Made by a program: the position numbers and the translations under genes. This document shows positions 49,190 to 62,322 of a stretch of DNA of 64,000 nt, piece after piece (position 1 is the stretch's first letter; each line of letters starts with the position of its first letter). This DNA is from Selaginella tamariscina (lineage: Eukaryota > Streptophyta > Lycopodiopsida > Selaginellales > Selaginellaceae), in NCBI GenBank assembly GCA_003024785.1, contig PUQB01000076.1, positions 505,936-569,935 of the forward strand. Reading direction: 5' to 3'. The notes beneath the pieces were generated by a model. That model searched no databases and had not been told where the DNA came from. It saw only the letters and a list, made by a program, of their open reading frames with translations.

Positions 49190-49960
49190 TGCATGTTCCT
49201 GTATCAGAGTTGAAGACTCCTCCTCGACAGGATCCATCTTTTGTCAGTTTGTCAACACATTCTCATGCTCTCCCAGTTCGCAGTTTCCTGTACAGAGTTC
49301 TTCCAATCCTGTATCAATGTTTGAAGACTCCTCCTCGACAGGATCCACCTCCTGTTAATTGTCAACACATTTTCAGGCTCTCCTCAGTTCGCGGTTTCCT
49401 GTACAGAGTTTTCCAATCCTGTATCAGTGTGAAGACTCCTCCTCGATAGGATCCACCTCCTGTTAGTTTGTCAGCACATTCTCAAGCTCTCTTTAGTTCA
49501 CGGTTTCCGAAGGTTCCTCCTCGACAGGATCCACCTCCTGTCAGTTTGTCAACACATTCTTAGGCTCTCCTCAATTCGCGATTTCCTGTACAGGGTTCTT
49601 CTAATCCTATATCAGTGTTGAAAACTCCTCCTCGACAGGATCCACCTCTGTCAGTTCCTTAGCACATTCTCAGGCCCTTCAATTCACGGTTTCGAAGGTT
49701 CCTCCTCAACAGGATTCACCTCCTGTCAGTTTGTCAGCACATTCTCAGGCTCTCCTTAGTTCACGGTTTCCTGTACAGGGTTCTTCCAATCTATATTAGT
49801 GTTGAAGATTTCTCCTTGACAGGATTCACCTCATGTTAGTTCCTCAGCATATTCGTAGGTTCTCTCCACTCCTGATTCACCTCATGCCAGTTCCTCAACA
49901 CATCCGCAAGCTCTTTCCACTCCTAATTCACCTCCTATCAGTTCATCAGCACTACAGGTT
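49190..49960 (+). repeat. Minisatellite within fossil 1
   Basis: About six to seven diverged tandem units of roughly 90-130 bp. Each has ACTCCTCCTCGACAGGATCC, then CAGTTTGTCAACACATTCTC, then CTCAGTTCGCGGTTTCCTG. Unit lengths differ by internal loss. It occupies the place where the polymerase core would be expected. Confidence 0.75.
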
Positions 49961-50212
49961 GCTCCTCCTGCTTCTCCTTCTTCCGCTCCTATAGTACAGG
50001 ATCGTCTCCAGCATCTTCGTCAGGTACAGGATGATCTCCGGGTTTATCTTCAATACTTTGGTGGATTGGAAAGGTTATTTGCCTACTGATCGCACTTGGG
50101 AACCTGCATCCAACTTACTCCATGCTTCTTCCAAAGTTGCTGCTTTCCATCGGCATTATCCTGCTAAATTAGGTCCCAAGACTCATGGAACTTGTCCTTA
50201 AGGAGGAGGTGC

Positions 50213-50815
50213 TGTCACAACTCGATACAGGATGCAGGATTCCGGATACAGAATACAGGATACAGGAACGGGTTCCATGATATACCTACAGGATATGCCT
50301 GCAGGATACTCCTACAGGATATTCCTACAGGATATACCTATAGGATATGCTACAGGATATGCCTAGAGGATAAGGGTCACTATTCTTAGCTCATGACTAG
50401 ATTATATTCATGACCAGATTAGCTTGGAGTTGTGAGCATAAAAGCTCCGACCTAATTGTTGTACAATCAATTACTATCAACACCAGTCATCCTACGATCA
50501 TTCTTGTTCTTGTCTTGTTTGTATCTTGTTCCTTGCCTCCTGCTCTTGTCTTGCTCTCGGATCCTGTCCTGCTCTCGGATCTTTTCCTGTTCCGGTCTTA
50601 CTCCTGAATCCTATTCTGCGCCTTCCTGTCCTGTTCCTGTCTTGTTCCCAGATCCTATCCTGTTCCTGTCTTGCTCTTGGATTCTGTCCTGCACCTGATC
50701 TTGCCCTGAGTTCCTAGTTCCTATCCTGCTCCCTATCCTGCTCCTGGGTCAAGCCTTCTTGTTTCTCGGAATCCTGCTCTCTTCCTGGTTCTTGGATCGT
50801 GGCTTAACACCATTA
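50213..50815 (+). repeat. LTR-like segment of fossil 1 with internal short repeats
   Basis: Begins TGTCACAACTCG just after a purine-rich tract and ends near CACCATTACA. It contains about ten ACAGGATAT-type short repeats (50222-50375) and then a CCTG(C/T)TCTTG-rich degenerate repeat (50510-50790). The LTR assignment rests on position and TG/CA ends only. Confidence 0.5.
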
Positions 50816-50846
50816 CAAATGGAGGATTTCGATTGGCATTACAGGC

Positions 50847-53800
50847 TTGAACAAGGAAGAAGAAAAACTTCTATTCGAAAGTAATCCAGACCTCATAGAG
50901 ATAGCACAAGCGGATTTATACCAGATGACGCCGGAAGAAGAAAACTTGGAAAAGACGGCTGCTAGTGATCAACAACAGCAACATATGGATACTCTCGGAC
51001 TAACAGATAAGTTTAAACAACCTTTGCAACAACAGTTACAATTCAAGACTAAGCATGAATAGAGAATACGGACTCAACAAAAATTAGAGATTACTACAAA
51101 TGAGAAGACTGAAGAAGTTGAAATTAAAACAAGTGAATATGGACCATGAAAAGTACGAATAGCAGTTGATCTCGAGCCGGAATACCGAAGACAGTTGATA
51201 GCAGTATTACGTCAAAATGCGGATGTTTTTGCATGGAGCTATGAGGATCTTAAGGGAGTTCCACCCAATTTGCACCCATAAGATAGAACTATTACCACAT
51301 GCAGTTCCGAGGAAAAGCAAGCATATCGAATGAATCCAACATTTTTAGCGAAAGTGAGAGAAGAAGTGGACAAGTTATTACAGGTCGAATTCATATATCC
51401 AATTGAAAACTCACAATGGTTATCACCAATAGTCGTAGTCAAAGAAGAATGGTAAATTACGTATCTGTGTCAATTATAAGAAGTTGAATGATGTAACAAA
51501 ACGGGATACGTACCCAATACCATTCACGAAGAATTGTTGATACAATAGTGGACATGAAATGTACTCTTTTCTGGACGGATTTTCAGGATATAACCAAGTT
51601 CAAGTAGATCTGAGGATCAACCGAAAACGGCATTATTAGTCCTTGGGGTACATATGCGTATCGCGTTATGCCTTTTGGGCTATAATGCACCATTTACCTT
51701 TCAACGTTTGGTTAGTGAAACATTCCGGGATTATTTGACCACGTTTATGAAAGTTTTCTTGGATGATTTTAGCATTTATGGAGCACAAGATATACACCTG
51801 GACTATTTAACAAAGTGTTTTGGAAATGCCATTGAACAATATAGCTCTTAATCTAAAGAGTATTTTCTGTGAGATCAGGGATTTTGCTTGGGCACATTAT
51901 ATGCAAGGACGGAATAATGGTGGATCAAGATAAAATCAAAGTCATACAAACAATGCAACCTCCTAAAGACGTAAGCAGTACGACGGCTTTTGGGAAGATG
52001 GGATATCATCGAAGATTTATCAAAAATTATGCAGCAATAGCGAAGCCATTAACTATGCTTTTGAGGAAAATGCAACCTTTCAAATGGGATGCGCAATGCG
52101 AACAGAGTTTCAATACACTAAAGCAGGCATTAATGAAAGCTCCTATTTTAGAGTCCAAATTGGCAGAAGGAGTTTCATGTACAAGTGGATGCATCGTCAT
52201 ATGCTATTGGATGTATATTAACGAAACACAGGAGGACGAAAAGATCGACCATTATATTACGCAAGTGGCGGTTAGCACCTGCAAAAGAAAATTATACGAC
52301 TACGGAAAAGGAAGCACTTGGAATGGTTTATGCAGCAAAGAAATTTCGACATTATTTGCTAGCAAACAAAGTCAAGTTTATTGTGACCATCAAGCTTTGA
52401 CACATTTGTTAAGCAAGACTAAGCTTCAAGGAAGATTAGTACGCTGGTTTTTATTATTACAGGAGTTCGACTTTCAAATCATCCACAAACCAGGCAAATT
52501 ACACCAACAAGCAGATTTCCTAAGTCGTATTACGAATGAAGAAGAAGGTGTTGGCGTGAATGATGAATTACCAGATGCTAACTTATTCCAGGTACAACAA
52601 GAACAACCACCAAAGCATGGAAATTACGAAGGATATCTTCAAGATATTGAATATATTTTTAACTATGGAACAACACCAGTCAAGTACGCAACAATGCAAC
52701 AGCGCAAACAACTCATCTTACATGTAAGCCATATTGTATGGTGTCAGGTATATTATACAAAAGGGCAAAGAAAAGTGTTAAGGAGATGTGTGCCAATGAA
52801 GAAGTTCACACCGTATTATGGAAGCTCATTCAGGAGAACATGGTGGACATTTTGCAGAAATTTAACAGCAAAAAAAATTACAGTCTGGATTATGGTGGCC
52901 CATGTTATTCAAGGATGCATCGAATATTGTCAAAATGTTTGAAGTGCAATGAACACCAACCAGCTCCACACCATCAAGTCAACCATTACATCCAACGGAA
53001 CCATTAGCTCCATTTATGAAATGGGGAATGGATTTTATGGGACCATCAATCCTAAAAGGTAGCAAGAGGAATCAATATATATTAGTACTCACAGACTATG
53101 TTACTAAATGGGCAGAGGCTATCACATTACGGGATTGCGCGCAACACGGGTAGCTAAGTTTATCTACGAAAATCGTAGTACGATTTGGCGCTCCAATGGA
53201 ACTTATCAGTGATCAAGGAACTCATTTCGTCAACAATGTCATCAAAGTACTCTGCAACGAATATTTGGTAAAGCATTACACCTTTACTGCGTATTATCCA
53301 CAAGGAAACGGACAAGCAGAGGCTACTAACAAAATACTGAAGACCGTACTACCAAGATAGTAAACACCAATCACAAAAACTGGGATGAAAAACTTCCATC
53401 AACATTATGGGCATATCGTACTACGTATAAGTGGCAACAAAGTTTACTCCATTTCAACTTACATACGGATTAGAAGCTATTACGCCTATAGAGTATATCA
53501 TACCATCATTGGGATGTCACTCGAATACGGCATTGGGGAAGCAGAGCAAGTTAAACAACGACTACTACAACTTGAAAAACTTGATGAGAAACAACAGCAA
53601 GCAGTTTTTATATAAAGCAATACAAACACGCATTAAGGCATGGCACGATCGATTACACCGAGTACAACGACGACCCATATTTCAAATCGGAGAAATGGTA
53701 TGGCATTATCAAGGAAATCTTCGACCGATTGGTCATAAATTCAAGTCCAAATGGTATGGACCATATATAATTACCGACATACAAGACAACAACACTGTCA

Positions 53801-56245
53801 CTCTGATGGACGCTACAACACGAGTTTTACTTACAACAAATACGAATCGCATACGGAAATATACATCTAACAAGCCAGAGGAAGATCTCAACACTGATCC
53901 GGAGTACGAACGGCACGATATGACGGACCCAGAAGCAGTTGCACTAAACAATAATACGGAATACGATCAAAATCGTAAGTCGGAACAAGACCTAGAAAAA
54001 CATGTGGCCAGATGGAGAGTGGACGTCAGCAGAATCTTCTCGAAACATCGACAGGATAACTCACATGAGCGAATGACAAAATCCAAGAAGCGACAAGTCC
54101 CGAGGAATACAAATCCAATGATAAGATATTCCCTGCCAAATCTATCAAAAACCAAGAAATTTACACACCCACCCAATCAGATTTCGACACGTGGACTGCT
54201 TTGCAGAAACTGCCAGACCATAAATTTTCGGAGTATAAGTTAAGGGGCACTCTTCCGCACACCAGCACTCATTAGGGTTTTTCAATTCTTTTTTAGTTTC
54301 TTCCTCCTTCCCATCTTCAAGTTCTTCCTCTCTTTCTTCCTTTGTTTCACGGGCACATATGGAATCCATGGACGAGTACACAGATACGACGAGTACTTCG
54401 GCAACAGGGATCAATATGGTGTCTCAATCAGAACCGGCGGTTTCAATTCCACTTACGCCAGTGCTTTATAGGATTGTCCGTCCGGCACCAACACTGATTT
54501 CAAACATACGCGAATGGATTCAGTGGATGCAGCTAGAGCGATATTTCGAACATTCGTGCACAAACGATTGGATCAGCAAGGTGAACACTTAGTCGACCAG
54601 GCGATCAAGGCATATATGCCGCAATACAAGGCTTTACAACTACAAGGCGGCGCATTTGTGTTTACAAGTAAGCTCATTCAAGATGTTTTTCAATTTCCAG
54701 AACCAGATATCTCTTATGATCCGATTCCGCAAGTTAACACATACGTGCATCATTACACTGATAATATGGACAAGTTTCGGCAAAAGCAGAAGACGGCGAA
54801 TATGGCACCAACATCGATTCTGTGCAAACTGCATAAGGGATGTATTAAGGTTATCACAACTGCGTTTGCATTCCGTAAGACGCCAGCTGGATTTAATAAG
54901 GAGATCGGGTATGCCTATCATCAATCTGAGTAGGGCTAGAAACCGGATTGGGGGGAGCTAGTCATCGTAGGGCTACTACGTGAGTTGAACACGCTGCACA
55001 ACCCCAAAAGTAAGGACAAGGAGACAACAATATTTCCAGTGCTTCATCATATTCTCACAACTCTCAACATTACGTATGCGGATTTAGCACCCACAGGTAC
55101 ACCGGTACTCACCTCAAGGATAGGCTTTTGGTTAGGTCTAACGAATTAGTACCTGGATAATGTATTCGACGTCCGTAATTTGGATGCGCCACTACAACCA
55201 AAGTCGAAGAAACGACCACGCATGCAAGTGAAGAAGCCAGAGGAGATGCAGTCAAAGGAGCTCGAAATTGTACTCGAGTTTCTGGAGGACGACGAAGACG
55301 ATGATCGGGTATTGCAGAGGAGACCTTTACCACGAGCAGACTAGAGGAGGATGTGGAACAAGCCTACAGCATCAACTTCGGTACCACACACAGAGTGCGA
55401 AGACACAGCACTACTAGATCGCAATCCATCCACAGGACCGACTTCCACAACACCCATGGATATGAGGATTTTGTACCGTTCAATAGTAACGGGTCCTACC
55501 ATAGTTCCGTCACCACCATCGGTGCAACATCAAAGTACGGCAAGTACATCTACTCATATCATACCACCACAGGTAGTATCTCCAGCACAGCACGTACGAG
55601 AGTCAGTAGTACGACAGTCAGGGCAAGAATCGGATTCAGTAAAATCGACACCTGGACAGACTACCAAGAACAACCTCCACGATAAAGACCAGCACGAGCA
55701 GCAGCCCTACTCACCAATACAACAGATGGGTCATCACGCTTCGGATTGACAGGAGTGAGACATCTCGAGGAGTTCGAACCGCACTCATGACTAGACAGCT
55801 TCACCCGGACTCCCACCACAAGACCCACCATAGGATACGACTCTCGAAGGTCAGCTTTCCCACCTTCGCAATGTCTTTGATGGTATTACACAGCAGGTAG
55901 CACTTCAACACGCGGAAGCTACTTTCAGTCAGCAGCTTCATGACCGCTGCAATATGCTTGACAAGCAGTTCTTGGAGTAGTTGAATATCATACGCCGGTT
56001 GTACGATCAGAACAAGGTACTCATGGACACAGTACACACATTAGTTGATCAAGTCTGTAACATCCATGAGAAGATCAGTGAGTTCAATTCGACAGCAACT
56101 CCAACATCTGACGACGCGGACGAAGTACAGAAGTTACGCGAGGAGAACCTCAAGTTGAAGAACTTCATCGGTTCTATGTGCGGAAGTGCAGGCACATTGT
56201 AAGGTTGCATCGGGGCGATGCAACACTTCCAATCTGGGGGGATGT
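50847..56245 (+). mobile_element. Ty3/Gypsy fossil 2 (Tat/Athila-like) with an extra 3' ORF region
   Basis: A decayed retroelement with recognisable reverse transcriptase (around 51150-51850), RNase H (about 52100-52560) and integrase (about 52800-53560) sequence. The phrase DVFAWSYEDLKGVP is typical of Tat-like Gypsy elements. A further non-pol coding region follows the integrase (about 54359-56200), with a segment rich in Thr/Ser/Pro and a coiled-coil end; extra 3' ORFs are known in the Tat/Athila group. A GGGGGG purine tract at about 56237 marks the 3' end of the internal region. Broken in many places. No complete LTR pair was seen. Confidence 0.75.
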
Positions 56246-56439
56246 TAAGAGCATAGTTAGACATTGGTAGAATTTCTTGTTATTTCATGGGCAATATAAT
56301 GGGAAAATATCAAAAATAATATAATATTGTGGAAAACCGAGAGTGGGAAGAATATATCGGAGTACAAGTTACTGATGCAATACCGCAATACGGGGCATCA
56401 CCACAATACGATATCAACGAAGTATGGCATTTTCGGATA

Positions 56440-57660
56440 AGGATAGGCCAAGTCATACCCTAGACCTAGGGCTAGTACTTAGTGAGGACACGAGTGTGCG
56501 CCGTAGGCGGACACGATGTTTTACTAAGTAAACTCCCTAAGGCTAAATTTGGATAACCCTAAGTACATGACTTTGCAAGTGCTTCACAAAAAGGCTCTCG
56601 CTAACAAGCTTAGGTTGTTCAACCCCTAGATTCCAAGGAGAACACTCCCCTAGCCAAGTGTGCCAAAGCACACCTAGTTATGAGACCTAACCTGCCTCGA
56701 GCAAATGCCCAAGGCTTAACACCCTAATGCCAACACAAGCATGTCTGTTTGCTAGAGTATCCAACCTCTTGGCAACAAACCCAAGACATAACCCAAAGGG
56801 CATGCCTTGGGCATTGTATCGCGTGACGTTTAGCCCAGTGTCACATCTCCATGTGACGCTGCCTTCCCGTTGTGGGCTATCATGCCATAGCCCTTAGATT
56901 CAAGAGTTGCACCAAGTGCCACAAACATGACTCCTAAATGCCAACTCTAGAACCCCTTAGTGAACCCTCAGGAATTAGGTAACGTGAACTTGTCAAACAA
57001 GATCCCATGCCCACAGTTGAACAAGGACATGGATGTGCCTTGCTTGGCCATGAGTGCTACACCTAGCTTGACGTGGAGGAGGAGGCTGAGACAAGCCTCA
57101 ACCTCTGCCTCTTGGAACGTGCATTCCGACAAGACCTTCCAGGCATGGATTCGCCAACGTTAAGGGTAAGCTACCCCAAAAATGGGACGTACCCCTGTCA
57201 TCTGGAAGTTAGGGCGGCACAACAGAGAGTTGTGCCTCGACGACACAAGCTAGAGCTTGCACCGGGAAAAGAGTAACGAGCTCAGTCATGAACCCAAGAA
57301 CCCTCACTCCTATATACTACCTTATTTATGTGACAGAGCCCCCCCATGTTTTTCTGTTTACATAAGTGGGTTGGCATGGAATCTCATTCCCAGAGGAAAT
57401 ATACTTGGTGAGTTAATTAATGACTCATTAACCCCTAACCTTACCTGAGGGGTTTAAGGCGTGGGGTTATGTCAACCCTAAGGGTGTTTCTACCCATATC
57501 CGACTTGCCAAACTCACCGGAACCACCTAAAAACCTAACTGGGATACAAAAAACCAGGGTAAGAGTTTTCTAGATGGAAGTGCTAGCTTCGCCTAGAGTT
57601 TCTTATAAATACCTAATGACACCCGGCCGTAGGTAACAACAGTCAACGTCCAAAGTAAAA
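56440..57660 (+). repeat. LTR-like dispersed repeat, copy 3 (fossil)
   Basis: The longest collinear match to copy 1 (13440-14490) and to copy 2 in its second half. It begins about 200 bp after the end of Gypsy fossil 2. Whether it belongs to that element or is an independent solo LTR cannot be settled here. Confidence 0.55.
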
Positions 57661-58100
57661 GAGGAGTCATAGTAGAAACTATGACACCTTCTGCAGTAAC
57701 ACAACTCTCCACAACTGTTATTTGAGCACAACCACAAGTACATGGCATCCTCTTCCTTCTTAGCAAGAACATAACCTGTGTCTGTTCTTCCAACCACATA
57801 TTCATCTATGATAGCTCGAGCTAAAGCATTTTCTCCTCTCATTCGGCAATAAGCCATCCTTGTCCATTAACTTAACAAGAAGAGTTTTTGAAAAGAAATA
57901 CCGGTTCATACTCCTGCCAAAAGTGATCTCCAACTGTTTCTTATAGGTGCTTACAACAGTGAGATCACAAAAGATGCGCTCAAATTTGTAGCACCAAAAC
58001 AGATCATGGTGCCTAAATCTGTAAAGTAAAAACTTACATAAGCAAGTACATATGTGTGTAAATGTTCTATATATTATTCTCTCTTGTGAATATCGGTGTA
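57661..58100 (-). pseudogene. Unidentified decayed coding fragment
   Basis: Minus-strand sequence with good codon texture: MAYCRMRGENALARAI, then a Cys-rich stretch CSNNSCGELCYCRRC, preceded by FGRSMNRYFFSKTLLVKL. The Cys spacing suggests a zinc-binding fold, but I do not recognise the family. It may belong with the minus-strand fragments at 59024-60530, separated by microsatellites. Confidence 0.4.
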
Positions 58101-58109
58101 TATTTACTG

Positions 58110-58807
58110 ATCTCATTTTCAATGATGTGTGTGTGTAACTTGGGAGCTGTGTGTGTGTGTGTGTGGAGAGTAGAATAAGTGTTTGTGTGTGTGCAGAGGT
58201 AGAGAGAGGCCAATACACATGTTTATGTGTGCGGGAGAAAGAAAGCGTAAATTACATGTATGTGGGGAGCTAAAATACCTTTTTGTGTCTGTGGGAAGGA
58301 GGGAGATGCATTCTCTCTCTCTCTCTCCTCTGCGTCCCTCCACACACACACACAAACACATCTGTGTGTGTGTGGAGAGAGTAGAATATGTGTTTGGTGT
58401 GTGTAGAGATAGAGAGAGAGTACTCTCTCTCTCTCTTGCTCTATGTGTGTGTGTGGAGAGTAGAATACATGTTTGTGTGTTCAGAGATAGAGAAAAAGAC
58501 TAATATGTGTTTATGTGTATGTGTGGAGAGAGTAAACTATGTGTTTGTGTGTATGGAGACAAATACCTGTTTGTGTGTGTGTGGGATCTCTCTCTCTCTC
58601 TCCACACACACAACATGTCTCTCTCTATGTGTGTATGTGTGTGGAGAGAGTAAAATACGTGTTCGTGTTTGTGTGTAGAGATAGAGAGAGAGACTAATAC
58701 ACATTCATGTGTGTGGAGTGAGAAAGAGTAAAGTACGTGTTTGTGTGTATGTGGAGCTTTCTCTCCTCCCTCTCTCTCTCTCCCTGTCTCTCTCCACACA
58801 ATCACAT

Positions 58808-58853
<46 letters not shown>

Positions 58854-58905
58854 CACAATCACATGCAAACACGTATCTCTCTCTTTCTTGTGGTGTGGGG
58901 GTCAC
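58110..58905. repeat. GT/CT microsatellite cluster
   Basis: Repeated GTGTGTGTGGAGAGAGTA, then GTTTGTGTGTAGAGATAGAGAGAGA, units of about 60-110 bp, ending in two (CT)n runs that are each followed by CCACACAATCACATGCAAAC (about 58793 and 58851). Open frames here on both strands are repeat artefacts. Confidence 0.8.
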
Positions 58906-59023
58906 CTATATATGTCATTGATAACGTGGCATGCACCAAGTAAGTGGTCCAATATACTTTGGTTAGCTCCATGTAGTTGATGTGTACGTCGTCTCCATGT
59001 GTGCAGCAATGTCCTTGTATTCT

Positions 59024-60530
59024 CTAGCCACTCAATAGACCATGTCTTCTAGAGAAATCAAAAAATACTCTTGACAAATCCGTCACAAGCCGATTTATGT
59101 CCGCTTGCTTAGAACTTAGTAAATCATGATGCACATAGTCAACGTACCAACGGAGGAAATGCTCATGCTCATTTGCTCTTATGAAGCTCAAACGATCATG
59201 TGGATTGTCTGGAGCTCTAGAAGTTGCTTTCATGTTGCGGGTACGTGCAATCTTAAAGTCCTCAATCCTCTTTCTAGATCGAATGACTGAGTGTGCTAAC
59301 CTTCTCTCTTCAGCAAATGATGCTCTATTAGCTTTTAGGCATGCTCCCAAAGACCATGTGTGCATCATATCGATAACTATATCATGCAACAAGTTCAATC
59401 CTTGGGTATCACATAAATTTAATATTGCTGGTTGTCCTCAGAGCCATGTTGATGCTTGTCCCAAACTCATCCGATGAAGTTCATTTTGCCACTGATTGCA
59501 TATCAAGCGCTGGAATGCACATGTGAACTCCCCTTCTATGTCTACATACCTCGACCTTGTCTGACTGTTGTCAACTGCACATCACCGACATGGATAATGC
59601 CCACCTGTAAGTAGTTTAGTATAGTATACCATACAAACCAATAGATACTTACATCGTGAAGTCTTGGTTATTTCACACTGGGCTATATGATCTCTAGCTA
59701 CTGCCCTTGTGTGTAAAGTTCTGCTCCATATGGGGAAGGCTCGGGTCCACCTTGCCAGTAGTAGATACATTCACTCCATACAAAAAGATATTGTTCAGAT
59801 CATCTGATATAATCTTCAAAAAGATGTCATACATATCCCTACTAGTTAGGAACACTCCCAACTGGCGCAAAGATCATTGGGAGTATGAAATTAGTCTTTC
59901 CCAAGAAACTGTCAGTCCCTCCATTAAGTATTGCCACACTCCATGCCATAACACTTCGTACTCTGGTATCGTCGCTTGGAAGCCATCCATGTGTAGTAAT
60001 AGTGCAATGTTGTGAATGTTACCCATTACACGTTCTAGTTGCTAGTTAAACCCTTGCTTACAATGGAGACAAGTTAACCGAAAGAGATCACTTCGAATGG
60101 TCCTCTTCTTCTGCACAACATCATGTTCTTCGGGCCAAGCTGCATAGCTAGATCTACAGCTCAAACAAGTTACCGGGAGAGTCCAGTCCTTGTCAGATCT
60201 AAAAAATCTTGGTACTTCCTCCATTTTGAGCCATGCCACACTTCTGGCATAACATCTGGCATTTGGTTCTCATGTTTGTCTTTCCAAGTTGAGTTGTCTT
60301 TCCAAGGTGTTGTGTACTCATTGATGACAGTGTTGCTGCCAGCCATTTGCTGAAGTCTTGGCCCTACTGGTGTGTGAAGAAAATTGACTGCATTCTTTCG
60401 GGTTATGTCACAAGTTGGGCACTTCTCATCATTGGATCATGCTACTTGGACATTTTCATCTGCTACATCCTTAAATACGTGTGGATTGGCCACATTGTGT
60501 GCTGTACCTTCATGGAAACATGCGGCATAC
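59024..60530 (-). pseudogene. Unidentified decayed minus-strand gene, probably transposon-derived
   Basis: Several minus-strand segments have coding texture but interrupted frames. They include CLSCRSSYAAWPEEHD followed by LTCLHCKQGFN (a C-x2-C...C-x2-C zinc-ribbon-like pair), MYDIFLKIISDDLNNIFLYG, and ADINRLVTDLSRVFFDFSRR near the end. A Cys motif KCPTCD lies upstream near 60410. I do not recognise the family; Cys-rich starts are common in transposases, so a dead DNA transposon is my best guess. It abuts the 3' end of element B copy 2. Confidence 0.4.
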
Positions 60531-60889
60531 CTTGTATGTATATATAGTATATATTAGTTATTGTATACAAATACACATGCATATATGCACGTTGTAACTA
60601 AAGTGGGCATGATACGTGAAAATGGGAATAAAAATAAATTACTAATTAATACTTAAGTTTTAATTATTAATTAATTATTTAATTAATATTGTAATTAAGC
60701 CTTAGATATTAATTAATTAATAAATTAATCCTTCAATAACCTTACTTAGTAAGGAATATTCCTAAAATATTTTAGAATATTTATATTATTCTTCGTTCTA
60801 AAAATAGTTTATAATAAATTAAAAATACTATCAAACATAATTACAAATGAAATCATTTCCTTATCAACATGTTAATTTATTTATAAATA

Positions 60890-62058
60890 CTTTCTTCCTA
60901 GCCATACAGAGAAATCTCCTCATTTTGTCTAAATCATCACTCTCCGAATTAATCGAATCATTTTGGTCAATATCTTGATGTTGTTGCCACCACCTTACAC
61001 TCACGAATGCAATTGGAAGTTGTCATCCTTGTTAATACATAAGATGTAATAAGACTAGGTCTGCATAAAGGCTCGTCTAAAGAATGACGTTCCTTAAGAA
61101 TAATATTATAAAGCGCCCGGTTGCTATCCTTCATTTTATAAAACTTAAAATCACGAGAAAGAAAAGCTTTAGGAAATGTTTGATACGGTGGATATTGCTC
61201 ACAAAAGTTTTCGAGATTCTTCTTTTTTGAGACACGTATCCAAGTAATTCACTAGCTCATCCATAATATCAATATCAAAATATGGATTGAAAGTGATTGG
61301 ATGAATACAAGCAATGTTTTGGTTGAGCATAGCCTTCTGAGGAAAGTCGTCTACCACTAAGATATGTGCATTCTTCATTATCCTTAAGTGACTGATCTCC
61401 TTATGAAGCCCAATTAATCTTTCATTCTTGAAGAAGTATGGCTTGCTTTCCTTTCCTATATTGTGAAATTCGAGAGGTTTATAACACATTCGCTGGTCAA
61501 AAATCCAATCTTTACGAATCACCTCTTTTGCAACACTACATGTTTTTTAGCAAATTTAGCAACGGTGTCAAGTTGTGAATCTGCATGCATGACCAAATCC
61601 CCACAAGTGCACCCATCTCTTTAAGTTTTTGAAAGAGACGGTTCAACCCTGGACGAAAAATAATATCATATCGAAATTTACCATAACAAATCTCCTTGTT
61701 TGATTTCCTTTTTCCTATCCTCGGGCCTTTGTCGATGAAGCAGAACACCATTGACATCCAACAACACAATATGGCCATGGTAACATGGGGAGCGTTGCCT
61801 CTTGAATACTTTGCAAACTCACTTGTTTGCTCCTTTCACATTTATCTGTTAACACTATATCATTGCCTATCTCTTATCATTTAATTGTACATCATCCTTA
61901 AAAGATTCAGATATTGCAGGCGCTAAAGAAAGTGATTTCGGAACGGAAGCCAATAGAAATGGTGATGAAAAAACTGAAGTGGTCCCCATGGTAACGATGT
62001 TTTGAGCTGCATTATTATCCATTTCCTGCATGAACTCTGTCATTCTGACATGTGGCAC
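60890..62058 (-). pseudogene. FCP1/NIF-type HAD phosphatase-like gene, element B copy 2
   Basis: A counterpart of 32377-33516 that keeps different parts intact. Recognisable segments are FRPGLNRLFQKLKEMGAL, GIWSCMQIHNLTPLLN, DWIFDQRMCYKPLEFHN and HILVVDDFPQKAMLNQN, the last being the conserved DD motif of the FCP1 fold, followed by an IHPITFNPY segment. Here the phosphatase frame continues into the MKDSNRALYN tail, showing that this tail belongs to the protein. The motif near the first catalytic Asp is out of the main frame in this copy. Likely non-functional. Confidence 0.65.
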
Positions 62059-62322
62059 AAGAAATTTTCGCCAAACCCTCTCTTACCTCATGGCAATGCT
62101 GAAAAATCCATGTTCTCAACTGTTTCATTACATCTGCAAAATGATAGTTAGCTGACCTTATATAGTATCAAGGTATATTATTTACCTTGTTAATGTGTGA
62201 CCCATGTTTGAACTAAAAGCTTCATTAATCCTTGAGAAATTTATTTTCTGTACAAATAAAACGAAATATATAAAAATGCCTTATGTTACACTTCATTTAA
62301 ACTATTCGTCACTTTAAAGAAC

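Larger units (their letters stand above)
47490..50815 (+). mobile_element. Ty3/Gypsy fossil 1 (chromodomain type, mostly without pol core)
   Basis: A decayed LTR retroelement. It keeps gag-like sequence (about 47500-47880), a zinc-knuckle segment (CLYCGETGHKVAEC, about 48060), a protease-like LDTGA segment (about 48810) and a chromodomain-like tail near 50040-50205 followed by a GGAGGAGG purine tract. Reverse transcriptase and integrase are not seen. A 3' LTR-like segment starts at about 50213 with TGTCACAAC; no 5' LTR was found. Multiply broken, with microsatellite-rich foreign sequence at about 48125-48600. It looks old. Confidence 0.7.

Noticed and set aside
58119-58980. ORFs rich in Ser-Leu, Arg-Glu and Cys-Val on both strands
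   Set aside because: Translations of CT and GT microsatellites.
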